Origin: Eremococcus coleocola DSM 15696
Lineage (GTDB): Bacteria; Bacillota; Bacilli; Lactobacillales; Aerococcaceae
Direction: 5' to 3'
NCBI RefSeq assembly: GCF_000428865.1
Contig: NZ_AUAT01000002.1
Span: 1 to 64,000 of the forward strand
Length of the DNA stretch: 64,000 nucleotides
Made by a program: the position numbers and the translations under genes. The notes beneath the pieces are model-generated. The model was not told where the DNA came from. It made no database searches and was given only the letters and a program-made list of their open reading frames with translations. This document shows, in pieces, positions 1 to 9,513 of the stretch; the first letter of the stretch is position 1, and every line of letters begins with the position of its first letter.

Positions 1-1782
1 AAGGTCTCGCATTTCTAACTTACGGTCAAACTCGCCAATCAGTAGATTTTTGTTATATCGTGTGATTCCGTCATTCCCAATCATTTCAGCGTTCACCTTT
101 GATGTTTCTCGCACCGCTTCAATCTCGGATTTTAAATCATCGAAGTTAGGAATGCTTGCCTTGATTTCGTCTATTTCTTTCTTGGATAGTCCTGCTTCTT
201 CTAATCGTTTGATAATGCTGTCAATATCAGCTTCCCAATCAATTGATTTGAGTTGTTCATCAATTTCAGCCATACGCTTTTCAAGCTCTATCTGAGTTTG
301 TTTCATTTCTTTAATCGAAGTATTGACTAAATCCTCAACAACCTTGCTAAAGTTCAGGTCAACTTTAAGAACCCATGTTCCATTTTCCAAAACGTAAATA
401 CCCTGATTGTCACCATCTTCAAGGAAGATCATATCCCCTTCACGATAACCGTCAGGTTCAGGTAAAACGTTGGTAAACTCTAAACGATTACCCGCTTGAT
501 TGTAGACATAATTAATAAGTTCTGTCTTTTCTCTTTCTAACGCTTCTTGTCTAATCTTTTCTGACAAGGCGTCCTGAGATAACTTACCTCTGTTTATGTT
601 CTTTTCAGCCTGTGATGTAGTAATACTTTTATTATCAAACCGATAACCTATGTTACGTTCAATCGCACCATCATAGGTTACCTCAACAACTTTCATATGA
701 ACAACTTGGCCATCTTTGAGTAGCACTTCCACGTTATCATGTAGCTTTAGTTGTGTTAGTTCACCGTATTCTTGCTCTAGTAAACCGAGTGTGTTCAGTG
801 AAGCTGACATTTTAGGCTCGTCAACGCCAATATTATTCTCAAAAAACTTGCTCGCTTCAGCATTTAGAGCATTGATATTCTCATATTTATAACGAGTTAG
901 TTCAACTTTTTCTGTCTCAGTCTTCTTATCATCCCCTGATCCAGTTTCACGCTCGTATGTAAACTCTGACTTCTCTTCAAGTCGTTCATTTCTAAACTCA
1001 ACAAAACTTGTCCTAATAGGATAACCCTTATCAACATTAGGACTTAGGACAGGGTTACCATAAACCTTGGTTTCAGTCGTTTCTGCTTTATATCGAATCT
1101 GTGAAGAGCTTTTATCAGGGATAGCTTTATCAACTGCTAAAGTAGTAAATGGTATTATACGTGTCACCATCTCTTCAGTGTTGCTAGTGACTTTTAATTC
1201 TTCAACAAAGTCAGCTTCTCTGATTCGCATAGCGTTTGCACGTCCAAGTGTATTACCTAGCTTCATTCCTAAGTCAATGTATTTTACTTCTAGTTGATAA
1301 GCATTTATAATACCGTCATCATTGAAAAGAGCATTATATGCTGTAACGTCTTCATGTTCAAAATCGCCTCTTATTTTAGAATTACCTATAATTCTAATAT
1401 CATAAGCGGGGTCTAGGTTATGCTGAATTTCTGTAATCATTTCTATAGGCGATTGTGAGGTGTATTTATGTGCTTTAACAACACTGTGTTTTAACTCGTG
1501 TAATACCCTAAGTTCTGCATTGACGTAAATAATACCACTTACGTTATCTTTCTCTGTTTCATATATAGTGAATTGAACATATTCACCATCTTTTTCAAAC
1601 TGAGTTTTAATAATGTTCCCCTCAGTAAGATATTGTGACTCTTGTGCCATCATGATATGTGAGAACTGTAGGTCACAAAAACCGTTACTATAGGTTATCT
1701 CAGGGTCACTGACAAATTGAGTGGGTGACCCTAAGCCTTCATTGTTAAATGACTTATCATTTTTGTCATATATAAATAACAT
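1..1782 (-). CDS. Tail-associated endopeptidase/lysin (Tal), 3' part outside window
   Basis: The frame from the ATG at 1782 stays open for 594 codons to the window edge, so the C-terminus is missing. The N-terminal ~380 residues look like the siphovirus tail-hub protein (prophage endopeptidase tail family), which forms the baseplate hub below Dit and often carries a peptidoglycan hydrolase. From about residue 430 the protein becomes Glu/Lys-rich and probably coiled-coil, as in tail-fibre-like extensions. The start is set by a GGAGG motif overlapping the end of the Dit gene and a 1-nt gap. Its place directly after the distal tail gene supports the call. Any receptor-binding or lytic C-terminal domain cannot be judged. 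Confidence 0.85.
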   Translation of the reverse strand, partial: MLFIYDKNDKSFNNEGLGSPTQFVSDPEITYSNGFCDLQFSHIMMAQESQYLTEGNIIKTQFEKDGEYVQFTIYETEKDNVSGIIYVNAELRVLHELKHSVVKAHKYTSQSPIEMITEIQHNLDPAYDIRIIGNSKIRGDFEHEDVTAYNALFNDDGIINAYQLEVKYIDLGMKLGNTLGRANAMRIREADFVEELKVTSNTEEMVTRIIPFTTLAVDKAIPDKSSSQIRYKAETTETKVYGNPVLSPNVDKGYPIRTSFVEFRNERLEEKSEFTYERETGSGDDKKTETEKVELTRYKYENINALNAEASKFFENNIGVDEPKMSASLNTLGLLEQEYGELTQLKLHDNVEVLLKDGQVVHMKVVEVTYDGAIERNIGYRFDNKSITTSQAEKNINRGKLSQDALSEKIRQEALEREKTELINYVYNQAGNRLEFTNVLPEPDGYREGDMIFLEDGDNQGIYVLENGTWVLKVDLNFSKVVEDLVNTSIKEMKQTQIELEKRMAEIDEQLKSIDWEADIDSIIKRLEEAGLSKKEIDEIKASIPNFDDLKSEIEAVRETSKVNAEMIGNDGITRYNKNLLIGEFDRKLEMRDL

Positions 1783-1783
1783 C

Positions 1784-2563
1784 TTATAACCTCCAGTTAG
1801 GGGTTACTTTGAGTGAAGTCACTTCACCAGACCATTTAATCCTTTGTCCTGAAGGTAATACAGGATATGGATAAGTATATTTCAAGTGACTCTGATTGCG
1901 ATATGTATTAGGACTTGGTTTTGAATAAATCTTCTGCACCAAGCTATCAATATATAGAGTCTCCCCACTAGGAACTGCTTTCAGGGTGATTACTTCATCA
2001 GCGGTAATTTGTATATCCCCTGACCCAGATAACTCAAAAATTGGTTTCAATTGCCCAAAGTCATATTGGAATGAATCCCCGTTAGATAGTGTGTAAACTC
2101 TCTGAGAAACAAATGGATACCTTGCGGGTTGTAGGCGCAACTTCAATGTACCTTTCTGAGAACTCTTATACTGTCTACCACCCTGAAGTTCAATACTTTC
2201 AATCATACCCTCATACTCAGCATACGGGTCATGGTAGAAGTGGAAACGTAAGTTTGTGTATAATCTCAAATTGTCTAAAACATTTAGAGTTTTCTCAAAC
2301 TCATCTTCATTCTTAGCAATTACTGTAATTTCAACATCAATCTCATTCGCTTCATCCGTCCCATTATCAATGGCTGTATAACCATCTCTACCTTTGAAAG
2401 TATATAAGTCACGTTGCCTGATTCGAGTAATTGTCTTAGGTCTACTTGCTACAAGGGTTGAAATGTTCTTGTTAAAATCTAAGACTCGCCCATCAGGATA
2501 TGTAATAATTAGATTACCTGCGACTAATGGTTTTTTATTTTGTGTTAGTTTATAAACTGACAC
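1784..2563 (-). CDS. Distal tail protein (Dit)
   Basis: This 259-aa protein fits the siphovirus Dit family, the hexameric ring joining the tail tube to the baseplate hub. Length, acidic beta-rich sequence and position between tape measure and Tal all agree. Translation starts at GTG (2561-2563); the ribosome site AGGAGGG lies inside the last codons of the tape measure gene, leaving a 3-nt intergenic gap, so the genes are probably translationally coupled. I see no carbohydrate-binding insertion, and the length is typical of a simple Dit. Confidence 0.88.
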   Translation of the reverse strand: MSVYKLTQNKKPLVAGNLIITYPDGRVLDFNKNISTLVASRPKTITRIRQRDLYTFKGRDGYTAIDNGTDEANEIDVEITVIAKNEDEFEKTLNVLDNLRLYTNLRFHFYHDPYAEYEGMIESIELQGGRQYKSSQKGTLKLRLQPARYPFVSQRVYTLSNGDSFQYDFGQLKPIFELSGSGDIQITADEVITLKAVPSGETLYIDSLVQKIYSKPSPNTYRNQSHLKYTYPYPVLPSGQRIKWSGEVTSLKVTPNWRL

Positions 2564-2566
2564 TAT

Positions 2567-5500
2567 CTACCCTCCTATTCTTACAGGTTGACCTGTCCGC
2601 TTACTATACCGTTTACCCGCTTCAACTAACGGTTCGATTAATTTATCTGCTTGGTAGCGATTAATCGAATCACCAACCACTTGTACAGTGACATTCATTG
2701 TGATTGCTGATTCTGGAGTTACGGTTGTTTCAGACTTAGTTTGTTCTAAGTATTTTTCAGGGACTTTAATCTTTCTTAATTCATCTAAGAATGATTTATC
2801 CGTACCCGTTTTATACTTAGGAAGTCTATCTACAAACGGTTGTAGATTGATATTCTTCAATGCTTCACGTTTAAAGTTTGCAATAGATGGCCATACCTTA
2901 GTTCCTTCAGGGAGGTTATACTCAGTGTTTCTTGCGGGAGATACACCAAAGTACCCGTCAGGGGTTAGGAAAGGCTCTTTCTTCATACCGTCACCGAGGA
3001 TTGCCAAACCACCCTCATGGTACTTAGTACCTGTTTTATGGTGACGTCCAAAGGTTCTATAAATAGTATTGATATAGTTTGTTACCGTTTTACCACGTAA
3101 ACTATTGATATAACCTTGCGCTCTTGCTACTGCGGCCGAGGCATTATCAGTTGCTTTTAAAGGAACATTCGGTTTTAATAATCCATAGGTTGTAACCAAT
3201 GCACTAGCAGCTCCAACAGGCACACTTGCATTATTTTCAGCGTTTAATGGGACTTTAGGTGTTAAAGCACCAAAATCATCTACAGCGCTAGTTGCTTCAC
3301 CTACAGGGCCACCTGTTTCATTTCTAGCTAACAGTTTAGCTATGGCTTCCATACCTTGTACCTTGTTGATGTTAGCCTCAGCGCTTCCAGTGGCTTCACC
3401 TGTGTTATCCTCAGCTGTTAACTGAGCGGGTTGAAGTCCAAGTACGTTTATTAGCCAATAACCAACTAAAGCGCCTAAGTTGGTTAGAGCGTTACCTGTA
3501 TTAGCTTCAGCGGTTAGGACTTTAGTATCCCCACTTGGGAAAATACCCCACTGAGCAAGTAACGATTGAACAGCACCTTCAGCGTCATCAGTATTCGCTA
3601 TAGCATTTAGATACTTGTCAACAAACTCTGTATTGTTCCATAAGTCTTGTTGTTGAATTGCTGTACGTATTTCTTGACTAGCAATTGTGCCATCAGCAAC
3701 TAATATTTTTTCTTCAGGGGACATAGCATTGAACACTTGTAAATCACTCATAGCCTGATTAATAGCTTCCTGAGCGGGTGTACCATTAGCGACTAGTTCC
3801 TGCACCTTAGCGTCAATAGCGTTCCATCCACCGATTTCTGCAAGTGCTTCATTGACTTGATCAGCACCTTCTACACCAATCATAGCCATCTTTTCTTCAA
3901 GGGTCATGAAGTCCCAAACTCTACCTGATTCTAAAACTTTGTTCACAAATTCACGAGTGTTATCATCAATGTTAGCGTCTTTTGACAGAAGCTCTAATTC
4001 ATCCCAAGTCAATCCCGCTTCTTTAGCTTCTTCAATGAATTTTTCTAAGCCTTCAGTGTTGATATTCGCCATATCAATCCCGCTATCATTAATTGCCTCA
4101 TTTAATTTGTTAAACGCTTCTTGCGCACCTTGTGTCATTTTTCCAAAGTCAATAGGATCTGTTTCCCAGATAGCTTTTATTTCTGCTTTAGATAAACCAG
4201 TTTCTCTTTCGAGATAAGCTAGGGCTCGCTGATAAGTTTCTGAGTTCTCATCAAAGGATTTACCTAATGATTCGGCTACCCTCTTTTGGGCTTCCATGTG
4301 AGAACGAATTAATTCAGAGTTTAAAGCCATCATTCTTGAATTGTGCGATCGTTCAAGTGTAGCTTGATTTTCTTTATATTCAGCATATCCCAGATTTGCT
4401 TCCTGAGCGTATTGATGGAAAGCGTCTAACTGTTCTTGATAAAGTTTGTCCTCAGCGCTTCTGAACTTTTTAATCTGTTCTTCACGCATTAAAACCTCTT
4501 GACCAGTCATATCCTTATAACTCTTAGTCATTTGTTGATAAATCTGATCAGTTTGCTTGGCGGTCTTACCAAGTGATATAGCATAGTCACCAAGAATTTC
4601 TTGTGTTAAACCTTGTACCTCTTTGAGATACTTCTCAGGTATGACCCCACTATTTTTTACAGTCTTTTCTTGAATATCGCCCAACCGATCCATAGCGTCT
4701 TGAACACGCTGAGTTTGCTGTTCAATATTCTTAATTGTAGCGTCTAGTGAGCCTTTAAGATTTCCTTGTACCGATTCGGGAAGTTTAGCAAACGATTCTC
4801 TCAATTTATCAATCTTTTCAGAGTTTAGCTTTTCGATTTCCCCTTGAATCTCACCAAGGCCACCGACAACACTATCCATATTAGAGTTCTGATTAAGATT
4901 GCTAATCTCAGCGCCTACTTTGGTATAAGCGTCCCGTACTCTGTAAAGTGAAGCCGCTTGCTTATCGGTAACATCAGTAATGCTAGGAAAGTTAGCTTGT
5001 ATTCTCTGAGATTTTATAGCTTCAGAAGCAACATAAGCAAACCCTGCACCTAGGGCGGTAAGTCCTGCTGTTGCAATTCCTAATGGACTAGACAAGAACC
5101 CAAGTACACTTGCAACTTTACCTACAGCGCCTGTAAGTGCCATTGCTTCACCTGTAATACCACCGAGTTTAAGTAGTTTAAAGGCTTGTGTAACTGTAGA
5201 TACAGCACCAGTTATACCACTAAACAGTTTTAATATCCCACCACCGATACTGATTACATTACCGATACCAGATACTACAGGCCCGAGTGCAATTGCTAAA
5301 GCACCCCATTTTACAATGTTAGTTCTAAGTCCTTGATCAATACCTGTAAACCAATCACTAAAGTCTCTAGCCATATCCTGAAGTCCACCTGTTGAATTTA
5401 ACAAGTCCATTATAGATGGGAGTAAAGCGTTACCTATTTCAATAGCAAATAGTTTCAGTTTGTTTTTAGCAATTTCCCATTGAGCCGATGTTGACTCTAA

Positions 5501-6835
5501 TTGAGTTTGATATTCTTGTTCTAAAGCTAAGTTTTCTTGATAAGCCTTACGTGAAGTTTCCAAGGCGCTATTCATCGTCTTATAACCATTAGCTAATTTC
5601 AGGATAGTATCACGCATACGAATCTCTTTTATACCTAAGTCTTCAAGGATTGGTACTAAGTCTTTACCCTCTTTTTTAGCTTTACCTAAACCATTAATAA
5701 ATGATTGGAAAGCACCCATACTATCTTTATGGAATAGGTTGGCAAACTCATCACTCGTCATACCTGCGACTTTAGCAAGTTTACCTAATTGTTCTCCACC
5801 TTCAGAAACAGCTGAAGACATATCTACAAAGAATTTAGAAACACTACTTGCCCCACGTTCAGCTGTAATACCCATAGCTGACATCCCTGCTGATAGACCT
5901 AGAATATCTGCTTCAGCAACATTCATAGTTGACAATGTACCGACTAGCTGACTAGCCATTGACATAATTTCTGTTTCAGTAGTTGCAAAATTATTACCTA
6001 ATGCAACCAGTGAAGAACCAATCCTGTCAATCGTTTTTGTTCCAGTACCTGATACGTTTGTGAAACGTGCAATAGCTTCTGAAGCTTCTTCAGCACTTAG
6101 TGAGGTTGCCGTACCGATTTTAGTCATTACCTCAGTAAACCGAGTAATGTTATCAGCACCTTTAATACCTAGCTGACCTGCAATTGCACCGACATTTTGT
6201 AATTGGTCAATAGCAATTGGCATTTCTTTAGCCATACCCATAATGCTCTTACTAATCTTGGCCATACCAGCGTCAGTTTCACCAGTGGTCTTTTTAATTT
6301 GAACTAAACCTTTTTCATAGTCCATAGCTGATTTTACGAATACAGCACCACCTGCTGTGGCTACAGCGCCTACTCGGGTAATGACATCCCCTACCTTACT
6401 GATACTACGTCCAAAGTTCATCATTCTGTCCCCAGCTTTATTTAAGCCATTAGACATCTTGTAAAATAAGTCGTTCTCACGTACCATGTTCTGAGCGAAA
6501 ACGCTATACTCAGATTTAAGTTTCGCCATCTGAGAAGCGGTTGTTTCTAACTTTCTTGATAAATAGTCGTATTGATCAGTACCTTCTTTAGTTTCTTTCA
6601 ACTTATTCACGTATTGACCTGCGACTGAGTTCAGGGTTGAGTATTGTTTACGCATAGCTTCAAGCGCCTTACTACCCATCCCTAAGGAATAGTTTTGGTC
6701 TTGACTCGCTTTAGTTAGGTTTCTTACCTGACGTCCATACTGACTTGCTTCTTTCTGTAAAGATTTCAGGCCTCGGTCAAAGTCAGCGGAGTCCATATCG
6801 ACTTTTACAACGAGGTTACCTATTACATCTGACAT
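2567..6835 (-). CDS. Tail tape measure protein
   Basis: At 1422 aa this is the longest gene of the late module, as expected of the protein that fixes tail length. Residues ~1-125 are predicted coiled coil. Residues ~180-400 match the TP901-type PhageMin_Tail domain. Two hydrophobic Gly/Ala-rich stretches (about 515-610) could be the channel-forming segments used in DNA ejection. Residues ~1060-1230 hold a run of related modules with recurring NxGxA/NxA(S/V)-like elements. The start has an AGGGGTG site. It follows the gpG/gpGT chaperone genes, the usual order. Confidence 0.93.
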   Translation of the reverse strand: MSDVIGNLVVKVDMDSADFDRGLKSLQKEASQYGRQVRNLTKASQDQNYSLGMGSKALEAMRKQYSTLNSVAGQYVNKLKETKEGTDQYDYLSRKLETTASQMAKLKSEYSVFAQNMVRENDLFYKMSNGLNKAGDRMMNFGRSISKVGDVITRVGAVATAGGAVFVKSAMDYEKGLVQIKKTTGETDAGMAKISKSIMGMAKEMPIAIDQLQNVGAIAGQLGIKGADNITRFTEVMTKIGTATSLSAEEASEAIARFTNVSGTGTKTIDRIGSSLVALGNNFATTETEIMSMASQLVGTLSTMNVAEADILGLSAGMSAMGITAERGASSVSKFFVDMSSAVSEGGEQLGKLAKVAGMTSDEFANLFHKDSMGAFQSFINGLGKAKKEGKDLVPILEDLGIKEIRMRDTILKLANGYKTMNSALETSRKAYQENLALEQEYQTQLESTSAQWEIAKNKLKLFAIEIGNALLPSIMDLLNSTGGLQDMARDFSDWFTGIDQGLRTNIVKWGALAIALGPVVSGIGNVISIGGGILKLFSGITGAVSTVTQAFKLLKLGGITGEAMALTGAVGKVASVLGFLSSPLGIATAGLTALGAGFAYVASEAIKSQRIQANFPSITDVTDKQAASLYRVRDAYTKVGAEISNLNQNSNMDSVVGGLGEIQGEIEKLNSEKIDKLRESFAKLPESVQGNLKGSLDATIKNIEQQTQRVQDAMDRLGDIQEKTVKNSGVIPEKYLKEVQGLTQEILGDYAISLGKTAKQTDQIYQQMTKSYKDMTGQEVLMREEQIKKFRSAEDKLYQEQLDAFHQYAQEANLGYAEYKENQATLERSHNSRMMALNSELIRSHMEAQKRVAESLGKSFDENSETYQRALAYLERETGLSKAEIKAIWETDPIDFGKMTQGAQEAFNKLNEAINDSGIDMANINTEGLEKFIEEAKEAGLTWDELELLSKDANIDDNTREFVNKVLESGRVWDFMTLEEKMAMIGVEGADQVNEALAEIGGWNAIDAKVQELVANGTPAQEAINQAMSDLQVFNAMSPEEKILVADGTIASQEIRTAIQQQDLWNNTEFVDKYLNAIANTDDAEGAVQSLLAQWGIFPSGDTKVLTAEANTGNALTNLGALVGYWLINVLGLQPAQLTAEDNTGEATGSAEANINKVQGMEAIAKLLARNETGGPVGEATSAVDDFGALTPKVPLNAENNASVPVGAASALVTTYGLLKPNVPLKATDNASAAVARAQGYINSLRGKTVTNYINTIYRTFGRHHKTGTKYHEGGLAILGDGMKKEPFLTPDGYFGVSPARNTEYNLPEGTKVWPSIANFKREALKNINLQPFVDRLPKYKTGTDKSFLDELRKIKVPEKYLEQTKSETTVTPESAITMNVTVQVVGDSINRYQADKLIEPLVEAGKRYSKRTGQPVRIGG

Positions 6836-6868
6836 TTATTCACCCCTTGTTTATATAGCTTCAGGGTG

Positions 6869-7443
6869 TTAGATACCTATGAATGTATCAAAGTACCCAT
6901 CAACTACATTTTCATGTTCTTTATCTTCGTCAACAAATAGTAGGTCAAGTGCTTTGTAGAAGTCCATTTGGTCAATTTCTTCAATCGTCCAATTATAGGT
7001 TTCAGCTAAGTGTTTATAGACTTTCTTTATAAACTCCAGAAAGTCTACTTCATCTTTTTTCCCTGTTTTGAATCCTCGGCTTCTTCCTTTTGTTGGAAAG
7101 CAAGGTCAAAGATTTGTGAAGCTAGGTCATAGAACTCACCAATATGTTTAAAGAAAGCATAGTTGATAAACTCATCATAAGTGAACTGACCATTGAAGAA
7201 CCCAACTATTAAATCAGTGGTGAACTCAATATCTTCATTCGGGTTAAATGCTGACGTATCAATATCATCTTCTTCCAACTCACCATCAATCCCTGCTTGG
7301 ACCATTTTCAGAATCTTATTTTGAGTGGCTGTTGTACGTTTATCCCATTCAAGGACTTTTAGAATGGTTGCAACGTTTACCTTGTTTTGTTTGTAAATTG
7401 TTTTCTTACCGTCTTTGATTAAAGCAATTTCCACTTTTAGCAC
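6869..7443 (-). CDS. Tail assembly chaperone fusion gpGT made by -1 frameshift
   Basis: The gpG reading frame ends at 7045, but a second frame, open from 7054 to the stop at 6869, encodes 61 residues beginning DEVDFLEFIK. The frames join at GGGAAAAAAG (7063 down to 7054), which contains the standard -1 slippery heptamers A_AAA_AAG and G_GGA_AAA. A few percent of ribosomes would therefore make gpGT, a G-T fusion that recruits the tape measure protein during tail assembly, as in lambda. The extension has no start codon or ribosome site of its own, so frameshifting is the simplest way to express it. Confidence 0.85.
7045..7443 (-). CDS. Tail assembly chaperone gpG
   Basis: This 132-aa acidic protein lies between the major tail protein and the tape measure, the fixed position of siphovirus tail chaperones. 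It ends in a Lys-rich tail encoded by the A-rich slippery run, where a -1 shift yields gpGT. Family knowledge: gpG coats the tape measure while tube subunits polymerise. The sequence is too divergent to name the family with certainty, but the frameshift signal at its end is strong support. Confidence 0.8.
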   Translation of the reverse strand: MLKVEIALIKDGKKTIYKQNKVNVATILKVLEWDKRTTATQNKILKMVQAGIDGELEEDDIDTSAFNPNEDIEFTTDLIVGFFNGQFTYDEFINYAFFKHIGEFYDLASQIFDLAFQQKEEAEDSKQGKKMK

Positions 7444-7484
7444 TCCTTACTATTTGAACTCTTTAATAATTTAAATTTATACAA

Positions 7485-7514
7485 TAAAAAATAAGGGAGG
7501 TTTACCCCCCCCTT
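7485..7514 (-). terminator. Terminator-like hairpin between tail tube and chaperone genes
   Basis: On the minus strand an 8-bp stem (AAGGGGGG with CCTCCCTT, one G-U pair, 5-nt loop) is followed by TATTTTTTATT. It lies 17 nt after the major tail gene and 42 nt before gpG. It probably lowers transcription of the chaperones relative to the abundant tube protein, without acting as an operon end. Confidence 0.6.
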
Positions 7515-7530
7515 AATTGTTGCACTATGA

Positions 7531-8160
7531 CTAATCTTCAGAACCTACATCGTGTGATCCACTATCTTCGTCATCAGTATCAATAGGCTCTACACTTTTA
7601 CTTTCGTGCCATTTTGAAGTCACTGAAGCATTTTCAGCAGTACCACCAATCATATCATAGAAAGCATTGTTGAATAACAGCGCCATTGATTTACCTGAGA
7701 TTGACGGTGTTTGATATGAGATTGATGAACCTTTAGTTTCCCAAGACTCCTCAAGTGGTGAGAACCGTACTTTATGAACTTGTACGAACTCATAAGAACC
7801 GTCTGAACGCTCTGCCTCAAACGTTACCCCAAAATATGGTGCAATTGCATTTGAAGTTACACGCATTTTACCATTAGAGTCAATTGGATAACCTAATAAT
7901 TTAGCACGTTGTTTTTCAGTAAATGCTTTAGTACCTACCGTAATATCAAAAGCTGTTACAGCGGAGTTGTACTCAGATAAAATATCGTCCGCATATAAAT
8001 CACCCTCAGTTACTTGTGGTGATAAACCGACTGACATCAAACCTTCAATACGAACAGGCTCGCCATAAGTAGCGCCATCTTCATCATCGGTTAATAATTC
8101 TTTAAAGTGAAAGTTCCGTACCCCAATACGCACTAGACCTTTTTCCATTGAAATTGTCAA
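7531..8160 (-). CDS. Major tail (tube) protein
   Basis: This is the tube subunit by position (before the chaperones) and by beta-rich composition; about 209 aa. I place the start at the TTG at 8158-8160, because AAAGGAG lies 9 nt upstream. The next ATG (8146-8148) is too far from that site, and upstream codons to 8253 overlap the preceding gene and lack a site. The C-terminal ~20 residues are Asp/Glu/Ser-rich. A strong hairpin follows the gene. Confidence 0.82.
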   Translation of the reverse strand: MTISMEKGLVRIGVRNFHFKELLTDDEDGATYGEPVRIEGLMSVGLSPQVTEGDLYADDILSEYNSAVTAFDITVGTKAFTEKQRAKLLGYPIDSNGKMRVTSNAIAPYFGVTFEAERSDGSYEFVQVHKVRFSPLEESWETKGSSISYQTPSISGKSMALLFNNAFYDMIGGTAENASVTSKWHESKSVEPIDTDDEDSGSHDVGSED

Positions 8161-8197
8161 ATAAATCGTCTCCTTTATATTTAGATATTTATATATT

Positions 8198-8746
8198 TTA
8201 TTCAGTAGAGTTAATATCGTATTCGATAAACTCCATATTCTCAGTTTCATCAACTATTTCATATTCAGAGTTGCTTGACTCGTCATAATAAAAACCTGTA
8301 GGTAATTTTTCATCTTTACCTACAGGTTGTATTTCATTGTAAATTGTCTCGTACTTATCCAACATATGTTTGAACAAGCTGTCATCTAGTTCAATCTTGA
8401 TATGAATACTATAATGAAACAGGTTGGTATAAGCATTTTTAACGGTATACTCAGAGTTGATTATAAACCCAGCTTTTCTAAATGCTGATTTAATTTTTGC
8501 CCTCAGGAATCTGTATTCTTCATTTGCTGAAATATAGCTAACTTGAAATGTGTACCGTTCAAACTCAGGGGAGTCATCCGCATACATCGTATCTGTACCA
8601 CCAATTTCATGGTATTCAAACAGTGGATATACACCATTTGTTGTACGATTCGCACCCACGTTATATATACCGTCAACTTGTGATATATGCTCTCTGACTT
8701 CAGGCTCTGAAAGGACAATATAGTGAATTAATTTTTCAATATTCAA
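8198..8746 (-). CDS. Probable tail terminator / tail completion protein
   Basis: The product is 182 aa from a TTG start with GGAGGG upstream. In HK97-like gene order the slot between the gp10-like protein and the tube protein belongs to the tail terminator, the ring that caps the tube and joins the connector. Sequence alone does not prove this. The last ~55 residues are an acidic, low-complexity extension (SSNSEYEIVDETENMEF) beyond the expected ~130-residue core, so the C-terminus may be a phage-specific addition. Confidence 0.6.
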   Translation of the reverse strand: MNIEKLIHYIVLSEPEVREHISQVDGIYNVGANRTTNGVYPLFEYHEIGGTDTMYADDSPEFERYTFQVSYISANEEYRFLRAKIKSAFRKAGFIINSEYTVKNAYTNLFHYSIHIKIELDDSLFKHMLDKYETIYNEIQPVGKDEKLPTGFYYDESSNSEYEIVDETENMEFIEYDINSTE

Positions 8747-8747
8747 A

Positions 8748-9155
8748 CTACCACCCTCCCAGTGCTTCTCGAACTTCAGCGGTCATGACATCCTGAGCGC
8801 TTGCAAACATAGTAGGTAAAGCTCTTTCAATATGTTTACGAGGTGAGATACCTTTAGGATTACCCTTAGAGTAAGTACCTTCATGCACAAACCACATATA
8901 CCAATAACTACTAGAACCGTAACCAACTTTTATAGATTTGTAAAACCCGCTTGTGCTTACATTCTCCATATCGACACTCGACTTAGCGTTACCTGACTTT
9001 GCGGGTGTAACCGCTCTATAAATCTCTTTAGCAACCTTACCACCTTCACGTACTGCTTCAGTGGTTTGTCTATTCATTTTATTGCTTAGGATAGCTAAAT
9101 TATTTATGAACTCTGAAAGTGACTCAGGGGTAATTTCCATTGAAATATTAGCCAT
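8748..9155 (-). CDS. HK97 gp10-like neck/tail component
   Basis: This 135-aa protein has the family pattern: an N-terminal amphipathic segment, a central 'TPAKSGNAKSSV' region, the aromatic 'YWYMWFVHEGTYSKGNPKGI' stretch and a helical C-terminus. That matches the HK97 gp10 family of tail-completion/neck proteins. I chose the ATG at 9153-9155, which has GGAGG 8 nt upstream; the GTG three codons earlier overlaps that site. It is coupled to the head-closure gene, whose end it overlaps. Confidence 0.82.
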   Translation of the reverse strand: MANISMEITPESLSEFINNLAILSNKMNRQTTEAVREGGKVAKEIYRAVTPAKSGNAKSSVDMENVSTSGFYKSIKVGYGSSSYWYMWFVHEGTYSKGNPKGISPRKHIERALPTMFASAQDVMTAEVREALGGW

Positions 9156-9156
9156 T

Positions 9157-9513
9157 CTAAGCACCTCCGTCTTCCAAGGCTTCCGCTAGGAAACGTATTC
9201 TATCATGAGTACCGTTAGTATCACCGACAATTGATACACGGTACATTTTCCCTTGGTACGTTAGTCTGTGTCTTGAACTTATTTTCTCGCTTGTCTTTGT
9301 GAGTCTGCATTCAAACTCTTTTCTATCTCTGAGGGTTTCAGCCCCTGATACAATTGTTTCTAATTGTTCACGATAAATGGTGACCTCACGACACCATACT
9401 TCAAAATCTTTTATCCAACGGGTTTCAACCGTACCAAGCTCTCGGTTTCTAACGTTAACCTGTTTATACAATTTAACCTTGTGTCGCATATCAGAGGTTT
9501 TAGCATTTTTCAC
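9157..9513 (-). CDS. Phage head closure (head-tail adaptor) protein
   Basis: The 118-aa product has the features of the SPP1 gp16/HK97 gp7-like adaptor: 'RHKVKLYKQ' near the start, a Trp-containing strand, 'RLTKTSEKISSRHRLTYQGKMYRV' and a short C-terminal helix. The protein plugs the connector after DNA packaging. The GTG start (9511-9513) shares its G with the stop of the upstream connector gene, so the two are translationally coupled. Confidence 0.85.
   Translation of the reverse strand: MKNAKTSDMRHKVKLYKQVNVRNRELGTVETRWIKDFEVWCREVTIYREQLETIVSGAETLRDRKEFECRLTKTSEKISSRHRLTYQGKMYRVSIVGDTNGTHDRIRFLAEALEDGGA

Noticed and set aside
50-295. Plus-strand Ser-rich frame at the window start
   Set aside because: Antisense to the continuous 594-codon tail gene.
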